NCBI RefSeq assembly: GCF_900116065.1
Contig: NZ_FOZV01000001.1
Span: forward strand, 124,001-188,000
DNA: 64,000 bases
Source: Brevundimonas viscosa
Lineage (GTDB): Bacteria; Pseudomonadota; Alphaproteobacteria; Caulobacterales; Caulobacteraceae
Direction: 5' to 3'
Translations under genes and position numbers: made by a program
Notes under the pieces: model-generated
Seen by the model: the letters and a program-made list of their open reading frames with translations, nothing else
Database searches by the model: none
Told to the model about the DNA's origin: nothing
In this document: positions 8,556-18,603 of the stretch, one piece after another
How positions within the stretch are numbered: the stretch's first letter is position 1
Layout of the letters: the number at the start of each line of letters is the position of its first letter

Positions 8556-9787
8556 ACCCCCACCTCGCGGCGCTGTTCGACGAGGCGCCAGTCCTCGGTG
8601 GCGTAGACCTCCTCGAACATGGTCTTCACCGAGGGGCGCGACTGGCCCAGCGTGCCGATGGCCTCGGCCTCCTTGCCGGCGGCGCGAACCTGTTCGACGG
8701 CGTCCTTCTCGGCCGCTTCCTGCTGCTCGTCGGACCATTCGCCCAAGGCGATCAGGTGCTGCTTCAGGCGGGCGACGGGATCGCCCAGCGGCCATTTCTC
8801 GTGCTCGTCGCCGGGGCGGTAGCGGCTGGGGTCGTCCGAGGTCGAGTGCGGCGCGCCGCGGTAGGTGAACAGCTCGATGACCGTCGCGCCCTGGTTGGTG
8901 CGGGCGCGCTCCTCGGCCCACTGGGTCGCGGCCCAGACGGCGAGGAAGTCGTTGCCGTCGACGCGCAGGGCCGGCAGGCCGTAGCCGATGGCCTTCGAAG
9001 CGAAGGTCGTCTCCAGCCCGCCGGCGATGCCCATGAAGGACGAGATGGCCCACTGGTTGTTGACGACGTTGAGGATCACCGGCGCGCGATAGACGGCGGC
9101 GAAGGTCAGGGCGTTGTGGAAATCGCCCTCGGCCGTCGCCCCGTCGCCGATCCAGCTGATGGCGATGCGGTCGTCGCCCTTGTAGGCCGAGGCCATGGCC
9201 CAGCCGACGGCCTGGGGCACCTGGGTGCCGAGATTGCCCGAAATGGTGAAGAAGCCGTACTCGCGCGAGGAGTACATGATCGGCAGCTGCCGCCCTTTGA
9301 TCGGGTCGGAAGCGTTCGAATAGATCTGGTTCATCATGTCGACGAGCGGATAGCCGCGCGCGATGAGCAGACCCTGCTGGCGGTAGGTGGGGAAGCCCAT
9401 GTCCTCGCGGCTGAGGATCATGCCCTGGGCCACGGCGATGGCCTCCTCGCCGGTGCACTTCATGTAGAAGCTGGTCTTCCCCTGACGGTGGGCGCGGTGC
9501 ATGCGGTCGTCGAAGGCGCGGGTCAGGATCATCGCCTTGAGGCCCCGACGCAGGGTCTCCGCGTCGAGCTTCGGGTTCCACGGACCGACCGCATGGCCGT
9601 CGTCGTCGAGCACCCGGACCAGCCGGAAGGCGTGGTCGCGCATGTCGAACGGCGTGGTCGACACCGCCGGCCGCTCGACCGCGCCCGGCGCATCGAGTTT
9701 CAGGTGGCTGAAGTCAGGCTTGTCGCCCGGGCGGCCCGAGGGTTCGGGCACCCGCAGGCTGAGCGGTTGCGTGTTGGGCTTCTTCAT
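8552..9787 (-). CDS. bkdA1: Branched-chain 2-oxoacid dehydrogenase E1 alpha subunit
   Basis: Alpha subunit of the thiamine-diphosphate E1 that decarboxylates 2-oxo acids from valine, leucine and isoleucine. It has 411 residues, beginning MKKPNTQPLSLRVPEPSG. The ThDP-binding motif is present as GDGATAEGDFHNAL...NNQWAIS near residues 215-245, and YRGAPHSTSDDPSRYRP is the phosphorylation-loop-like region typical of the branched-chain type rather than pyruvate dehydrogenase. First gene of the operon, with ATGA overlap to the microprotein. The promoter must lie in 9788-9934, shared with the divergent Lrp-type regulator. Confidence 0.94.
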   Translation of the reverse strand: MKKPNTQPLSLRVPEPSGRPGDKPDFSHLKLDAPGAVERPAVSTTPFDMRDHAFRLVRVLDDDGHAVGPWNPKLDAETLRRGLKAMILTRAFDDRMHRAHRQGKTSFYMKCTGEEAIAVAQGMILSREDMGFPTYRQQGLLIARGYPLVDMMNQIYSNASDPIKGRQLPIMYSSREYGFFTISGNLGTQVPQAVGWAMASAYKGDDRIAISWIGDGATAEGDFHNALTFAAVYRAPVILNVVNNQWAISSFMGIAGGLETTFASKAIGYGLPALRVDGNDFLAVWAATQWAEERARTNQGATVIELFTYRGAPHSTSDDPSRYRPGDEHEKWPLGDPVARLKQHLIALGEWSDEQQEAAEKDAVEQVRAAGKEAEAIGTLGQSRPSVKTMFEEVYATEDWRLVEQRREVGV

Positions 9788-9934
9788 TCCGTCCTGCCGT
9801 CCGGTTGATCCGACCGCGTTTCCTCTGAGCGCGCATCTAGCACGGGCCGCGCGGGAAGGCTCGCTTGATTTCGACCTTGCGTCTGGCGGTTTGCCGGTAT
9901 TTTATTGCGCGAATACCTTAGCTGGAGAAACGCC

Positions 9935-10423
9935 TTGGCTGACGAGCTGGATCCCGTCGACGCCCGCATCCTCGATATCCTGCAGCAGGACGCCGGCCTG
10001 TCGGTGGCCGAGGTGGCGGAGCGGGTCGGCCTGTCGGCCTCGCCCTGCTGGCGGCGGATCAAGCGGCTGGAGGACTCCGGCCTGATCCGCAAGCGCGTCA
10101 CCCTGCTGGACGCGGCGAAGCTGGGGCTGGATTTCGAGGTCTACGCCATCGTCAAGCTGAACCTGCCGTCGAGCGACAATCTCGACGTTTTCGAACAGGC
10201 CGTGGCCGGCTGGCCGGAGGTGGTGCAGTGCGCCACCATCACCGGCCGCGAGGACTATGTGCTTCGCATCGTCACTTCGGACATGCACGCCTTCGACAAG
10301 TTCCTGCGCGAGAAGCTGCTCAGCCTCGGCATCGTCTCCGACTGCGAGAGCCACATCGTCACCCGCGGCGTGAAGAACGTGACCGCCCTCCCCCTCGGGA
10401 TCGTGACGCCGCACGTCAACTGA
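9935..10423 (+). CDS. Lrp/AsnC family transcriptional regulator, probably BkdR
   Basis: A 162-residue feast/famine regulator. The N-terminal winged helix (about 5-60) has ARILDILQQDAGLSVAEVAERVGLSASPCWRRIKRLE, and the C-terminal RAM ligand/oligomer domain includes GREDYVLRIVTSDMHAFDKF. The chosen start is TTG (MADELDPVD) because GGAG lies 7 bases upstream; another TTG 30 bases earlier lacks a site. It is divergent from the bkd operon with about 150 bases between, the classic placement of BkdR, which activates bkd genes in response to branched-chain amino acids. That target assignment is inference from position. Confidence 0.9.
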   Translation: MADELDPVDARILDILQQDAGLSVAEVAERVGLSASPCWRRIKRLEDSGLIRKRVTLLDAAKLGLDFEVYAIVKLNLPSSDNLDVFEQAVAGWPEVVQCATITGREDYVLRIVTSDMHAFDKFLREKLLSLGIVSDCESHIVTRGVKNVTALPLGIVTPHVN

Positions 10424-10491
10424 GCCACATTGCCGATCCTTGAACTGTCTGAGGCCGCGCCGATGGTTGTGGCCCGGCCGGGGGGATCGTC

Positions 10492-11778
10492 ATGCGCCTT
10501 GCCGCCGCCATCGCACTCGCCGCGCTACTGGCCGGTCCTACGCAAGCTCTGGCGCAGGCGGCGGCTGAGACCGACGTGGCCGCGTTCTACCGACTGCGCG
10601 CTGAGGGCGTGGCGGCGGCGAACGCCGACGATCTGACGACGGCGTCGGCGCGGCTGGCCGAGGCGGACGAGCGCATCTCCAACCACCCGGGCCTGATGTT
10701 GATGCGGCTCCGGCTGGCCGTCGCGGCCGGGCGACACGCGGAGGCGATGGCGATGGCGCAGCGCTATGCAGCCACGGGATTGTCGATGAACCTCGGGGGC
10801 GATCCGGCGCTGGGGGAGCTGCGGGGTCAGCCGGGATTCGAGGCCCTGGCGGCGACGGTGGAGGAGAACCGGGAGCCCGTCGGCGCCGATCGGCTGGCGC
10901 CCCTCGCGGCGATTCCGGGCGGGGGGCTGGTCGAGAGCGTGGTTTGGGACGAGCAGCGCGGGCGCTGGCTCGCATCCATGGTCAGGGATCGGACGATCGT
11001 GGCGCTGGACGAAGCCGGTGCGACCTCGCCGTTTCTCCAGCCCGACGGAGAGATCGGCGGCGTACTCGGGCTGGCCATGGACCCGGCGGCCGGCGTGCTG
11101 TGGGCCGCCAGCGCGCCGCTGCCGCCGGCGGCGCAGGGGCGGCCAGGCGACGCGCCGCCCCTCGCCAGCGCCCTGCTGAAGATCGACGCGGCCAGCGGAC
11201 GGGTGTTGGCCCGCCATCCGGCGCCGGCAGGTCGGATGCTGGGCGATGTGACGCTGGGACCGGACGGAACGGTCTATGTGGCGGGCGAAGACCTGTTCCG
11301 ACTGAGGCCCGGACGCGATGGGCTGGAGGTGCTTTTGCCCGCCGGTCAGATGCGGTCGCCCCAAGGGATGGCGGTCACGCCGGACGGCGCCGCCCTGATC
11401 GTGGCCGACTACTCCTCCGGACTGTGGCGGGTGGACCGGGCCAGCGGCGCGGCCATCCGCCTGCCGGCGCCCTCGAGCGCCAGTCTGATCGGTCTCGACG
11501 GCCTGATTACTGACGGCCGCGTCCTCTATTCGCTGCAGAACGGTACGGCGCCGCAGCGGGTGCTGAAGCTGGTCCCGGACGCGGCCTGGAGCCGGATCGA
11601 GGCGGTCGAGGTGCTCGCCGCCAACCTACCGCAGATCGACGAGCCGACGACGGGTCTGGTCCACGACGGTGAACTGGTGTTCGTATCGCGGTCGCAGTGG
11701 AGTGATTTCGACGGGGAGGGGGCGTTGCGCACGCCGGCGCCGCAACCGGCCCTGATCTCCCGCCTGCGGCTCGACTGA
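10492..11778 (+). CDS. Secreted SMP-30/NHL-like beta-propeller protein
   Basis: A 428-residue exported protein with a signal peptide (MRLAAAIALAALLAGPTQALA, cleavage near residue 22). Residues about 25-125 look like a helical, TPR-like segment (ISNHPGLMLMRLRLAVAAGRHAEAM). The rest is a six-bladed beta-propeller of the SMP-30/YncE/NHL kind, with blade motifs such as VTLGPDGTVYVAG, MAVTPDGAALIVADY and LDGLITDGRVLYSL. Substrate and reaction cannot be told from sequence; a lactonase-like or scaffold role are options. It stands 12 bases before the pirin gene on the same strand and may be co-transcribed. Confidence 0.75.
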   Translation: MRLAAAIALAALLAGPTQALAQAAAETDVAAFYRLRAEGVAAANADDLTTASARLAEADERISNHPGLMLMRLRLAVAAGRHAEAMAMAQRYAATGLSMNLGGDPALGELRGQPGFEALAATVEENREPVGADRLAPLAAIPGGGLVESVVWDEQRGRWLASMVRDRTIVALDEAGATSPFLQPDGEIGGVLGLAMDPAAGVLWAASAPLPPAAQGRPGDAPPLASALLKIDAASGRVLARHPAPAGRMLGDVTLGPDGTVYVAGEDLFRLRPGRDGLEVLLPAGQMRSPQGMAVTPDGAALIVADYSSGLWRVDRASGAAIRLPAPSSASLIGLDGLITDGRVLYSLQNGTAPQRVLKLVPDAAWSRIEAVEVLAANLPQIDEPTTGLVHDGELVFVSRSQWSDFDGEGALRTPAPQPALISRLRLD

Positions 11779-11790
11779 GGGGGACAGACA

Positions 11791-12729
11791 ATGATCGAGA
11801 TGGTGATCGAGGCCCGGCGCAAGGACCTGGGCGGGTTCGAGGTCGGGCGGGTGTTGCCGTTCCACGCCCGGCGCATGGTCGGGCCGTTCATCTTCCTGGA
11901 CGAGATGGGGCCGGCCGAGTTCGCGGCGGGGGCCGAGGCGATCAATGTGCGGCCGCATCCGCACATCGGCCTGTCGACCCTGAGCTACCTGTTCGAGGGC
12001 GAAATCCTGCACCGCGACTCCACCGGCGCGACGCAGCCGATCCGGCCCGGCGAGGTCAACTGGATGACCGCCGGCAGGGGCATCGTCCACTCCGAGCGCA
12101 CCGACCCGCTGAAGAAGAGCCGGGGCGGTCCGATGCACGGCATGCAGGCCTGGGTGGCGCTGCCGACCGAGGCGGAGGATGTCGACCCGTCGTTCCATCA
12201 CCACGGCGAGGAAGGCCAGCCCTCCTACGAGAACGGCGGGCTGTTCGCGCGCCTGGTGGCCGGCGAGGCGTACGGGGCAAAGGCGGCGGCGCCGGTGTCG
12301 TCGCCGCTGTTCTATGTGCACTGGGAGCTGGCCGAGGGCGTGCGCACGGCGCCGCCGCCCGGCCGCGGGGTGGGCGGCTACGCCGAGCGGGCGCTGTACG
12401 TCGTGAAGGGCGAGGTCGAGATCGGTGACCGGGTGTTCCGCGGCGGCCAGATGGTGGTGCTGGAGCCCACCGCGGAGCCGACCATCAAGGCGCTGACGCC
12501 CGCGACGGTCATGGTGCTGGGCGGAGAGCCGGTCGGGCCGCGGGTCATCTGGTGGAACTTCGTCTCATCGTCGCAGGCGAAGATCGACGCAGCCAAGGCC
12601 GACTGGAAGGCCGGCCGCATGGCCCTGCCGAAGGACGACGATCAGGAGTTCATCCCCCTGCCCGACGTGCCGGCGACCCCGGAACCGGCCCCGGCGCCGG
12701 TGAAGCCGGATCCCACCGACCCGGTCTAG
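11791..12729 (+). CDS. Pirin family cupin protein
   Basis: A 312-residue bicupin with the pirin N-terminal domain and C-terminal cupin. The metal site is visible as RPHPHIGLSTL (two His), GIVHSER (His) and a Glu of the ELAEGV/ERALYV region. Bacterial pirins bind Fe or Ni and can act as quercetinases or redox-sensing modulators. Residues after about 285 form a proline-rich tail (PATPEPAPAPVKPDP) not part of the fold. A GGGGGA ribosome site precedes the ATG. Its TAG stop shares the palindromic CTAG at 12726-12729 with the convergent hydrolase gene. Confidence 0.9.
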   Translation: MIEMVIEARRKDLGGFEVGRVLPFHARRMVGPFIFLDEMGPAEFAAGAEAINVRPHPHIGLSTLSYLFEGEILHRDSTGATQPIRPGEVNWMTAGRGIVHSERTDPLKKSRGGPMHGMQAWVALPTEAEDVDPSFHHHGEEGQPSYENGGLFARLVAGEAYGAKAAAPVSSPLFYVHWELAEGVRTAPPPGRGVGGYAERALYVVKGEVEIGDRVFRGGQMVVLEPTAEPTIKALTPATVMVLGGEPVGPRVIWWNFVSSSQAKIDAAKADWKAGRMALPKDDDQEFIPLPDVPATPEPAPAPVKPDPTDPV

Positions 12730-14084
12730 AGGCCGGAGCGGGCGGCGACCCAGTCGACGACCGTTTCGATCACCGAGGGATCCAGCGTGGTTTCGATCTG
12801 GCCGTACTCGGTCGGCAGCCCGGTTTCCGCCGGCTGGAACAGGTGATTCAGGCCCGGCAGGACCACCACTTCGGCGTCCGGCTTGTGGCGCGACAGGGCG
12901 GCGGCGTTCTGATCGGCGGGGACCTGCAGGTCCTTGCCGCCGAAGACGGCCAGCATCGGCGCACGGATGGCGCGAATGGCGTCGGCCGGATCGAGGGCGA
13001 CCATGCCGCGGTACCAGTCGCCGGACATCGCCGTGGCGAGTTGTGCGGCCTCGGCTGGCGACCGGCCGCTCTCCAGCAGCAATGGTTCGAGGGCGAGCCG
13101 TGCGGCGTCTGCGTCTTCGGCGTGGGACGCGAGGGTCTGCATCAGACGCCGCTGCAAGGCGACGTTCCGGGCCACGGCCTCGGCCGGCATGCCAGACGCG
13201 TGGGCGATCTGCTCAACCTGCGCCGTGATGGTCTCGCCGCCGGACAGCGCCGGTCCGGCCAGGGCGACCAGCCAGGCGGGCCGGGCGCCGTCCTCGATGG
13301 CCAGCTCGGCGAAGGTCGCGCCTTCGCTGTGACCGATCAGGCCGATGCGCGCCGCGTCGATCTCGGGTCGGGCGACGAGCCAGGTCAGGGCGGCCTTCAC
13401 GTCCGAGGCGAAGTCCCTCTGGGTGGCGGCGGCGAAGACGCCGGTCGAGCCGGCTACCCCGCGGTCGTCGTAACGCAGGACGGCGACGCCGCGGCGGGTC
13501 AGTGCGTCGGCCCAGATCGCGAAGGGCTTGTGTCCTTCGATGGTTTCGTCGCGGTCCTGCGGCCCGGTTCCCGTGATCAGGATGGCGGCGGGGAAGGGCC
13601 CGGCTCCCTGCGGCAGGGTCAGGGTCGCCGCCAGACGGACGCCGGGCGCCTCCGGATTGTCGAAGGCCACTTCCTCCGCGCGATAGGGGAAGGGCGGTGT
13701 CGGGGTCTGGGGGCGCGCGGCGAGGGTCGCCGTCTCCGCCGTCCGGCTGAGCACCAGCGGCAGGGTGGCGCCGCCCTGCGAAAGCACCCCCGTCAGGGTC
13801 TCGCCGTCTTCCGAGCGGCTCCCTTGGAACTGCCCGCGAATGACCGGAACCACGAAGCGGACAACACCGCCTTCCGCCGTCGGCCGGTCCACCGCGATGT
13901 TGCGTGCGCCCTGGTCGGGACTGTCCATCACGGCGTTGCCGTCGGCGCCGACGCGGAAGACGATGCGGATCGACTGGCCGCCGACGTTGATCCGCCCCTC
14001 CCAGACGCCGGCGAGCGAGGCCGGGTCCTGGGGCGCGACCGGAGCGACAACGGCGGCAGCGAGCAGGGCGGTGAGAAGGTTCAT
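12726..14084 (-). CDS. Secreted alpha/beta hydrolase (serine aminopeptidase / S33-like)
   Basis: A 452-residue exported hydrolase with a short signal peptide (MNLLTALLAAAVVAPVAP). Residues about 20-135 form a beta-rich lipocalin-like N-domain (GVWEGRINVGGQSIRIVF) often seen before this hydrolase type, and the alpha/beta-hydrolase fold follows. The nucleophile elbow is GLIGHSEGATFAEL (Ser about 245), the oxyanion region is AILITGTGPQDRDE, the acid is around MLAVFGGKDLQVP and the histidine in GLNHLFQP. Substrate unknown; peptide, ester or lactone are possible. Converges on the pirin gene with shared CTAG stops. Confidence 0.85.
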   Translation of the reverse strand: MNLLTALLAAAVVAPVAPQDPASLAGVWEGRINVGGQSIRIVFRVGADGNAVMDSPDQGARNIAVDRPTAEGGVVRFVVPVIRGQFQGSRSEDGETLTGVLSQGGATLPLVLSRTAETATLAARPQTPTPPFPYRAEEVAFDNPEAPGVRLAATLTLPQGAGPFPAAILITGTGPQDRDETIEGHKPFAIWADALTRRGVAVLRYDDRGVAGSTGVFAAATQRDFASDVKAALTWLVARPEIDAARIGLIGHSEGATFAELAIEDGARPAWLVALAGPALSGGETITAQVEQIAHASGMPAEAVARNVALQRRLMQTLASHAEDADAARLALEPLLLESGRSPAEAAQLATAMSGDWYRGMVALDPADAIRAIRAPMLAVFGGKDLQVPADQNAAALSRHKPDAEVVVLPGLNHLFQPAETGLPTEYGQIETTLDPSVIETVVDWVAARSGL

Positions 14085-14179
14085 CGGCAGTCCTTGATCT
14101 GGAAGCGCAACCGTAGCCGCTGGGCGCGGGGTGCGCCAAGGGCTCTTGAATCCCCGCTCCGCAACCCGACCTGTGACGG

Positions 14180-15166
14180 ATGACCGCCTTCTCCGTGCTC
14201 GACCTGTCGCCCATCGTGGAGGGCGGCGACGCCCGCCGCGCCCTGCTGGAAACCACCCAACTGGCGCGCGACGCCGAGCGGCTGGGCTTCACCCGCTTCT
14301 GGCTGGCCGAGCATCACAACATGCCCGGCATCGCCAGCGCGGCGACCGCCGTGGCGCTGGCGCACGTGGCGGCGAACACGCAGACCATCCGCGTCGGGTC
14401 GGGCGGGGTGATGCTGCCCAACCATGCGCCCATGGTGATCGCCGAACAGTTCGGAACGCTGGAGGCGTTGCACCCCGGCCGCATCGACCTGGGGCTGGGG
14501 CGGGCGCCGGGGACCGACGGGGCGACGGCGCGGGCGCTGCGCCGCTATTTCGAGGCCGCCGACCAGTTCCCGCGCGACGTGATGGAGCTGCAGGCCTTCC
14601 TCGCCGATCCGGTCGAGGGGCAGCGGGTCACCGCCTGGCCGGGGGCCGGCTCGAAAGTGCCGATCTGGCTGCTGGGCTCCAGCCTGTTCAGCGCCGAGCT
14701 GGCGGCGCAGCTGGGCCTGCCGTTCGCCTTCGCCAGCCATTTCGCCCCGGAGATGCTGCTGCAGGCGCTGCGCGTCTACCGCGAGGGCTTCCGGCCGTCG
14801 ACGCAGCTGGAACGGCCGTACGCCATGGCGGCGATCAACGTCATCGCGGCGGAGACGGACGAGGAGGCGCGGCGACTGTCGACCTCGATGCAGCAGTCGT
14901 TCGCGGCGGTGGTCACCGGCAAGCCGGGCCGGCTGAAGCCGCCGGTGGACGACATCGCCGCCGTGCTGGACGCACGCCAGATCGCGGCGGTGCAGAGCCG
15001 GCTGACCTATGCCGCGATCGGCGGCGAGGCGACGGTGCGGGAGAAACTGGCCGAGTTCATCGCCCTGACCGGCGTCGACGAGGTCATGGTCACCGGCATG
15101 ATCCACGACCTCGAGGCGCGGCTGCGCAGCCTGGAGATCACCGCGAAGGCGGCGAAGGGGCTCTAG
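14180..15166 (+). CDS. LLM-class flavin-dependent oxidoreductase
   Basis: A 328-residue luciferase-like monooxygenase of the single-component, cytoplasmic type (YhbW/'MsnO8' group). Visible marks are [13 protein letters not shown] at the N-terminus, [39 protein letters not shown] and [13 protein letters not shown], all typical of the FMN barrel. No companion flavin reductase is adjacent. Substrate unknown. Convergent with the epoxide-hydrolase-like gene through a shared CTAG stop at 15163-15166. Confidence 0.88.
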   Translation: MTAFSVLDLSPIVEGGDARRALLETTQLARDAERLGFTRFWLAEHHNMPGIASAATAVALAHVAANTQTIRVGSGGVMLPNHAPMVIAEQFGTLEALHPGRIDLGLGRAPGTDGATARALRRYFEAADQFPRDVMELQAFLADPVEGQRVTAWPGAGSKVPIWLLGSSLFSAELAAQLGLPFAFASHFAPEMLLQALRVYREGFRPSTQLERPYAMAAINVIAAETDEEARRLSTSMQQSFAAVVTGKPGRLKPPVDDIAAVLDARQIAAVQSRLTYAAIGGEATVREKLAEFIALTGVDEVMVTGMIHDLEARLRSLEITAKAAKGL

Positions 15167-16122
15167 AGGCCGCGCAGGAAGTCGAGCAGGAAGGCGTTCA
15201 CCTCATCGGGGCGCTCCTGCTGGATCCAGTGGCCGGCGCCGGGCAGGACCCGCTGGACGCGGAGGTCGGGGATCCAGTCCTTCATCGCCGCCTCGTGGGC
15301 CCCGGCGTAGCGGCGGACGGGGTCGCGCTCGCCGACCATGAAGGCGGCCGGAACGCGGACCCGGGCGTCCTGCAGGAAGGCGGTCTGCGCCCAGTTCAGG
15401 TCGAGGCAGCGGTACCAGTCGAGCGGGGCGCGGAAGCCGCCGGCGGCGAAGGCGGCGACGTATTCCGCGAAATGCGGATCGCTCATCCATGGCGGCAGCG
15501 GGACATCGTCGGGGATGGAGCCGATGAGGCTTTCGCCGGGAGCGAGGAAGCCGGTCGACTGGCGGTCGGCCGGGGTCGCGCCGTCGTAGGCGTGGAACAT
15601 CTTGCGCAGGGCGGTCGCCGGATCGGCGTCGAAGACGAGGTGGGCGTCGTTGGCCTGGAAGCGGCTGATGTAGAGGTCGCCGAGGCCGGCCCGCTTCGAA
15701 AGGGCCGCCATGGCGGCCGTGGGCGGCCCCTTCGGCCGGCGCGGCTGGAACGGCACCGACAGGGCGGCGACGGCGGTGAACAGGTCGGGCCGCATCAGGG
15801 CGCAGTGCCAGGCGACCGCCGCGCCCCAGTCATGGCCGACGACGGTGCAGCGGTCGCGCCCCAGCGCCCGGACCAGATCGACCATGTCGCCGACGAGATG
15901 GAGGATCGAATAGCCGTCGCGATCGGCAGGCTTCTCCGTCCCGCCGTAGCCGCGCATGTCGGGGGCGACGGCGTGAAAGCCGGCCGCGGCCAACGCCTCG
16001 AGCTGGGCGCGCCAGCTGATCGAGAGCTCGGGGAAGCCGTGGACCAGCAGCACCAGCGGCCCGGAGCCGGCCTCGAGGATCTGCTGGGTCAGGCGGTCGG
16101 TGCGGATGTGGCGCTGGGGCAT
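15163..16122 (-). CDS. Alpha/beta hydrolase, epoxide hydrolase or haloalkane dehalogenase-like
   Basis: A 319-residue cytoplasmic hydrolase. The oxyanion motif is [20 protein letters not shown], followed by [13 protein letters not shown] and the nucleophile elbow [13 protein letters not shown] with Asp as nucleophile, the pattern of soluble epoxide hydrolases. The acid region is [14 protein letters not shown] and the catalytic His is in [15 protein letters not shown]. Length fits the family (about 300-330). Substrate unknown. It shares its stop with the LLM gene on the other strand and lies 37 bases upstream of engB. Confidence 0.88.
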   Translation of the reverse strand: MPQRHIRTDRLTQQILEAGSGPLVLLVHGFPELSISWRAQLEALAAAGFHAVAPDMRGYGGTEKPADRDGYSILHLVGDMVDLVRALGRDRCTVVGHDWGAAVAWHCALMRPDLFTAVAALSVPFQPRRPKGPPTAAMAALSKRAGLGDLYISRFQANDAHLVFDADPATALRKMFHAYDGATPADRQSTGFLAPGESLIGSIPDDVPLPPWMSDPHFAEYVAAFAAGGFRAPLDWYRCLDLNWAQTAFLQDARVRVPAAFMVGERDPVRRYAGAHEAAMKDWIPDLRVQRVLPGAGHWIQQERPDEVNAFLLDFLRGL

Positions 16123-16159
16123 GCCGCCAGCGGACCATCGGCCGGGGAGGCTGGCAAGC

Positions 16160-16801
16160 CTAGAGGCTGACGCCCGTGGTGCGCATGATCTCGGCGCGGA
16201 GCTCCGGCAGGCCCTCGCCCTTCTCGGCCGAGGTCAGGGCCACGGCGGGGTAGGCGGCGGGGCGCTTGGCGACGGCCTTGAGGGTGGCGGCGACCATCTT
16301 CTCGCCCTCGCCCTTCTTGAGCTTGTCGGCCTTGGTCAGGACGATCTGGTAGCTGACGGCGGCGAGGTCGAGCGCGTCCAGCGCCTCGTCGTCGACCTTC
16401 TTCAGGCCGTGACGGGCGTCGATCAGGAGGTAGACCCGCTTCAGGGTGACGCGGCCGCGCAGGTAGTCGCGGCCGAGGTCCTGGAACTTCTTCACCGTCG
16501 CCTTCGAGGCCTTGGCCCAACCGTAGCCGGGCAGGTCGACCAGCCGCAGCCGGCCGTCCAGATCGAAGAAGTTGACCTCGCGCGTGCGGCCCGGCTCGTT
16601 GGAGGCCCGCGCCAGCTTCGACATACCGACGAGGCCGTTGATCAGGCTGGACTTGCCCACGTTCGAGCGACCGGCGAAGGCGATCTCCGGCAGGTCCGGC
16701 TCCGGCAGCTGCTCGATCTTCGCGCACCCCATGACGAAGGTCGCCGGGCGCGCGAACAGGATGCGCGCCTGCTCCAGTTCCTCGGGGGTGAAGTCCTCCA
16801 C
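16160..16801 (-). CDS. engB: Ribosome biogenesis GTPase EngB/YsxC (YihA)
   Basis: Essential GTPase for late 50S assembly, 213 residues. Motifs in order: G1 [13 protein letters not shown] (near residue 40), G2 TREVNFF, G3 [11 protein letters not shown]4 TKADKLKK, and G5-like [11 protein letters not shown]. It follows yidC by one base, the usual alphaproteobacterial rpmH-rnpA-yidC-engB order, so it is probably co-transcribed from the rpmH promoter. Confidence 0.95.
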   Translation of the reverse strand: MEDFTPEELEQARILFARPATFVMGCAKIEQLPEPDLPEIAFAGRSNVGKSSLINGLVGMSKLARASNEPGRTREVNFFDLDGRLRLVDLPGYGWAKASKATVKKFQDLGRDYLRGRVTLKRVYLLIDARHGLKKVDDEALDALDLAAVSYQIVLTKADKLKKGEGEKMVAATLKAVAKRPAAYPAVALTSAEKGEGLPELRAEIMRTTGVSL

Positions 16802-16802
16802 C

Positions 16803-18599
16803 CTAGGCCTTCGCCTTCTTCAGCCGCGCGAAGAACGTGTCGATCGGGTTCTCGGCCTTCAGGCGATGCATGATCACGTACTGCTGGACGATGGTCAGGA
16901 CGTTCGACCAGCCCCAGTAGAGCAGCAGGCCGGCCGGGAAGGTGGCCATGATGAAGGTGAAGACGATCGGCATCAGCTGGAACAGGCGGCGCTGCATCGG
17001 ATCGGGCGCCGGCGGGCTCATGGCCATCTGCAGCCACATGGTCAGGCCGTAGACGATGGCGAGGATGCTGAGCGAGAAGGTCCCGGTCAGGTGCGGCCCG
17101 AGCAGCGGCACCACGGCCGGATCCCAGGGGATCAGGCCCCACAGGTTCCAGATGGTGGTCGGATCCTTGGCCGAGAGATCCTGCAGCCAGCCGAAGAAGG
17201 GCGCGTGACGCATCTCGATGGTCACGAACAGCATCTTGTACACGGCGTAGAAGACCGGGATCTGGAGCAGCAGCGGCAGGCAGCCGGCCAGCGGGTTGAT
17301 CTTCTCCTTCTGGTACAGCGCCATCAGCTCCTGCTGCTGCTTGGGCGCGTCGTCGGGGTACTTCTTCTTGATCTCCTCCATCTTCGGCTGGAGGTTCCGC
17401 ATCTTCGACATGCTCTCGTAGGCCTTGTTGGCCAACGGGAACATGACCAGGCGGACGACCAGGGTCAGGGCGAGGATGGCGAGGCCGAAGTTGCCCAGGA
17501 TGCCGTAGAAGAACTCGATGATGATGAAGATCGGCCGGGTCAGGAAGAACAGGAAGCCCCAGTCGATCGCGTAGATGAAGCGCGGCAGCTCCAGCGACTT
17601 CTCGTAGGCGGCCAGCACCTCGTTGCGCTTGGCGCCGGCGAACAGCCGGGTGGTCTCGGTGATCTGGCGGTTCGGCCCGATGGTGTGGGCTTCGCCCAGC
17701 ATGGTCGCCGAGTGGGTGGCGGATTCACGCTGCTCGCCGGACACCCGGAAGGCGGCCTCGATGCGTTCGTCCTGCGGGGGGATCAGGGCCGACATCCAGT
17801 ACTTGTCGGTGATGCCGAGCCAGCCGCCGGTGGACTCGTGCTCCTGCACCGGCTTCTTGATCCAGCCGCCGTACTTCAGCTGTTCAGTGGTGTAGCGGTC
17901 GCCGGCGCCGAAGGTGCCGATGGCGCCTTCGTGCAGGATCTGGTTGCGACCCAGCTCGTCCGGCACGCCCTGGCGCTCGACCCGACCCCAGGGGGCGAGG
18001 GTGACCGGCTGGGCCGAGAAGTTGGCGACCGTGTCGGTCACCGTGAACATGTAGCTGTCGTCGACCGAGATGCGGCGGGTGAAGCGCAGGCCGGCGCCGT
18101 TGTCCCAGACCAGGGTGACCGGGGTGGTCGGGGTCAGGGTGGCGCCCTCGGTCAGCCGCCAGGGCGTGGTCTTGCCGGGCACGCCGCCCGGGATGTTTGG
18201 GCCGTTCCAGCCGAACAGGGCCTGGTAGGCGTGGCGCATGCCTTCCGGGCGGAACAGCTCGACCGCCGGAGAGTCCGGGTCGAGGCGCTCGCGGTAGTCG
18301 GTCAGGAACAGGTCGTCGATCCGGGCGCCGGTCAGCGACAGCGAGCCGCGCAGCTTCGGCGTCTCGATCGGCACGCGGACCGAGGTCGCCATGGCCGCGG
18401 TGCGGTCGGTGGTGAAGATGGCGGCGCTGGGCGACGGGGTCGTCACCGGCGACGAGGTGGTCTGCTCGGCCGCGGCCTGCTGGGCGGCGCGCCGCTTCTC
18501 CGCCTGCGGCTGCATGACGAAATAGCTGTAGCCGAGCAGCATGATGGCCGCGATCACGACGAAGAGGATCGTGTTGCGGCTGTTGTCTTGAGGGGGCAT
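16803..18599 (-). CDS. yidC: Membrane protein insertase YidC
   Basis: Inserts and folds inner-membrane proteins with or without SecYEG. At 598 residues it has the Gram-negative layout: an N-terminal helix ([20 protein letters not shown]), a large periplasmic beta-sandwich domain (about 70-360), then five conserved helices from [17 protein letters not shown] onward with the coiled cytoplasmic loop ([18 protein letters not shown]) and [19 protein letters not shown]. The C-terminal tail is basic. Four bases separate it from rnpA; the small yidD gene found between rnpA and yidC in many bacteria is absent here. Confidence 0.96.
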   Translation of the reverse strand: MPPQDNSRNTILFVVIAAIMLLGYSYFVMQPQAEKRRAAQQAAAEQTTSSPVTTPSPSAAIFTTDRTAAMATSVRVPIETPKLRGSLSLTGARIDDLFLTDYRERLDPDSPAVELFRPEGMRHAYQALFGWNGPNIPGGVPGKTTPWRLTEGATLTPTTPVTLVWDNGAGLRFTRRISVDDSYMFTVTDTVANFSAQPVTLAPWGRVERQGVPDELGRNQILHEGAIGTFGAGDRYTTEQLKYGGWIKKPVQEHESTGGWLGITDKYWMSALIPPQDERIEAAFRVSGEQRESATHSATMLGEAHTIGPNRQITETTRLFAGAKRNEVLAAYEKSLELPRFIYAIDWGFLFFLTRPIFIIIEFFYGILGNFGLAILALTLVVRLVMFPLANKAYESMSKMRNLQPKMEEIKKKYPDDAPKQQQELMALYQKEKINPLAGCLPLLLQIPVFYAVYKMLFVTIEMRHAPFFGWLQDLSAKDPTTIWNLWGLIPWDPAVVPLLGPHLTGTFSLSILAIVYGLTMWLQMAMSPPAPDPMQRRLFQLMPIVFTFIMATFPAGLLLYWGWSNVLTIVQQYVIMHRLKAENPIDTFFARLKKAKA

Positions 18600-18603
18600 G
18601 GAG

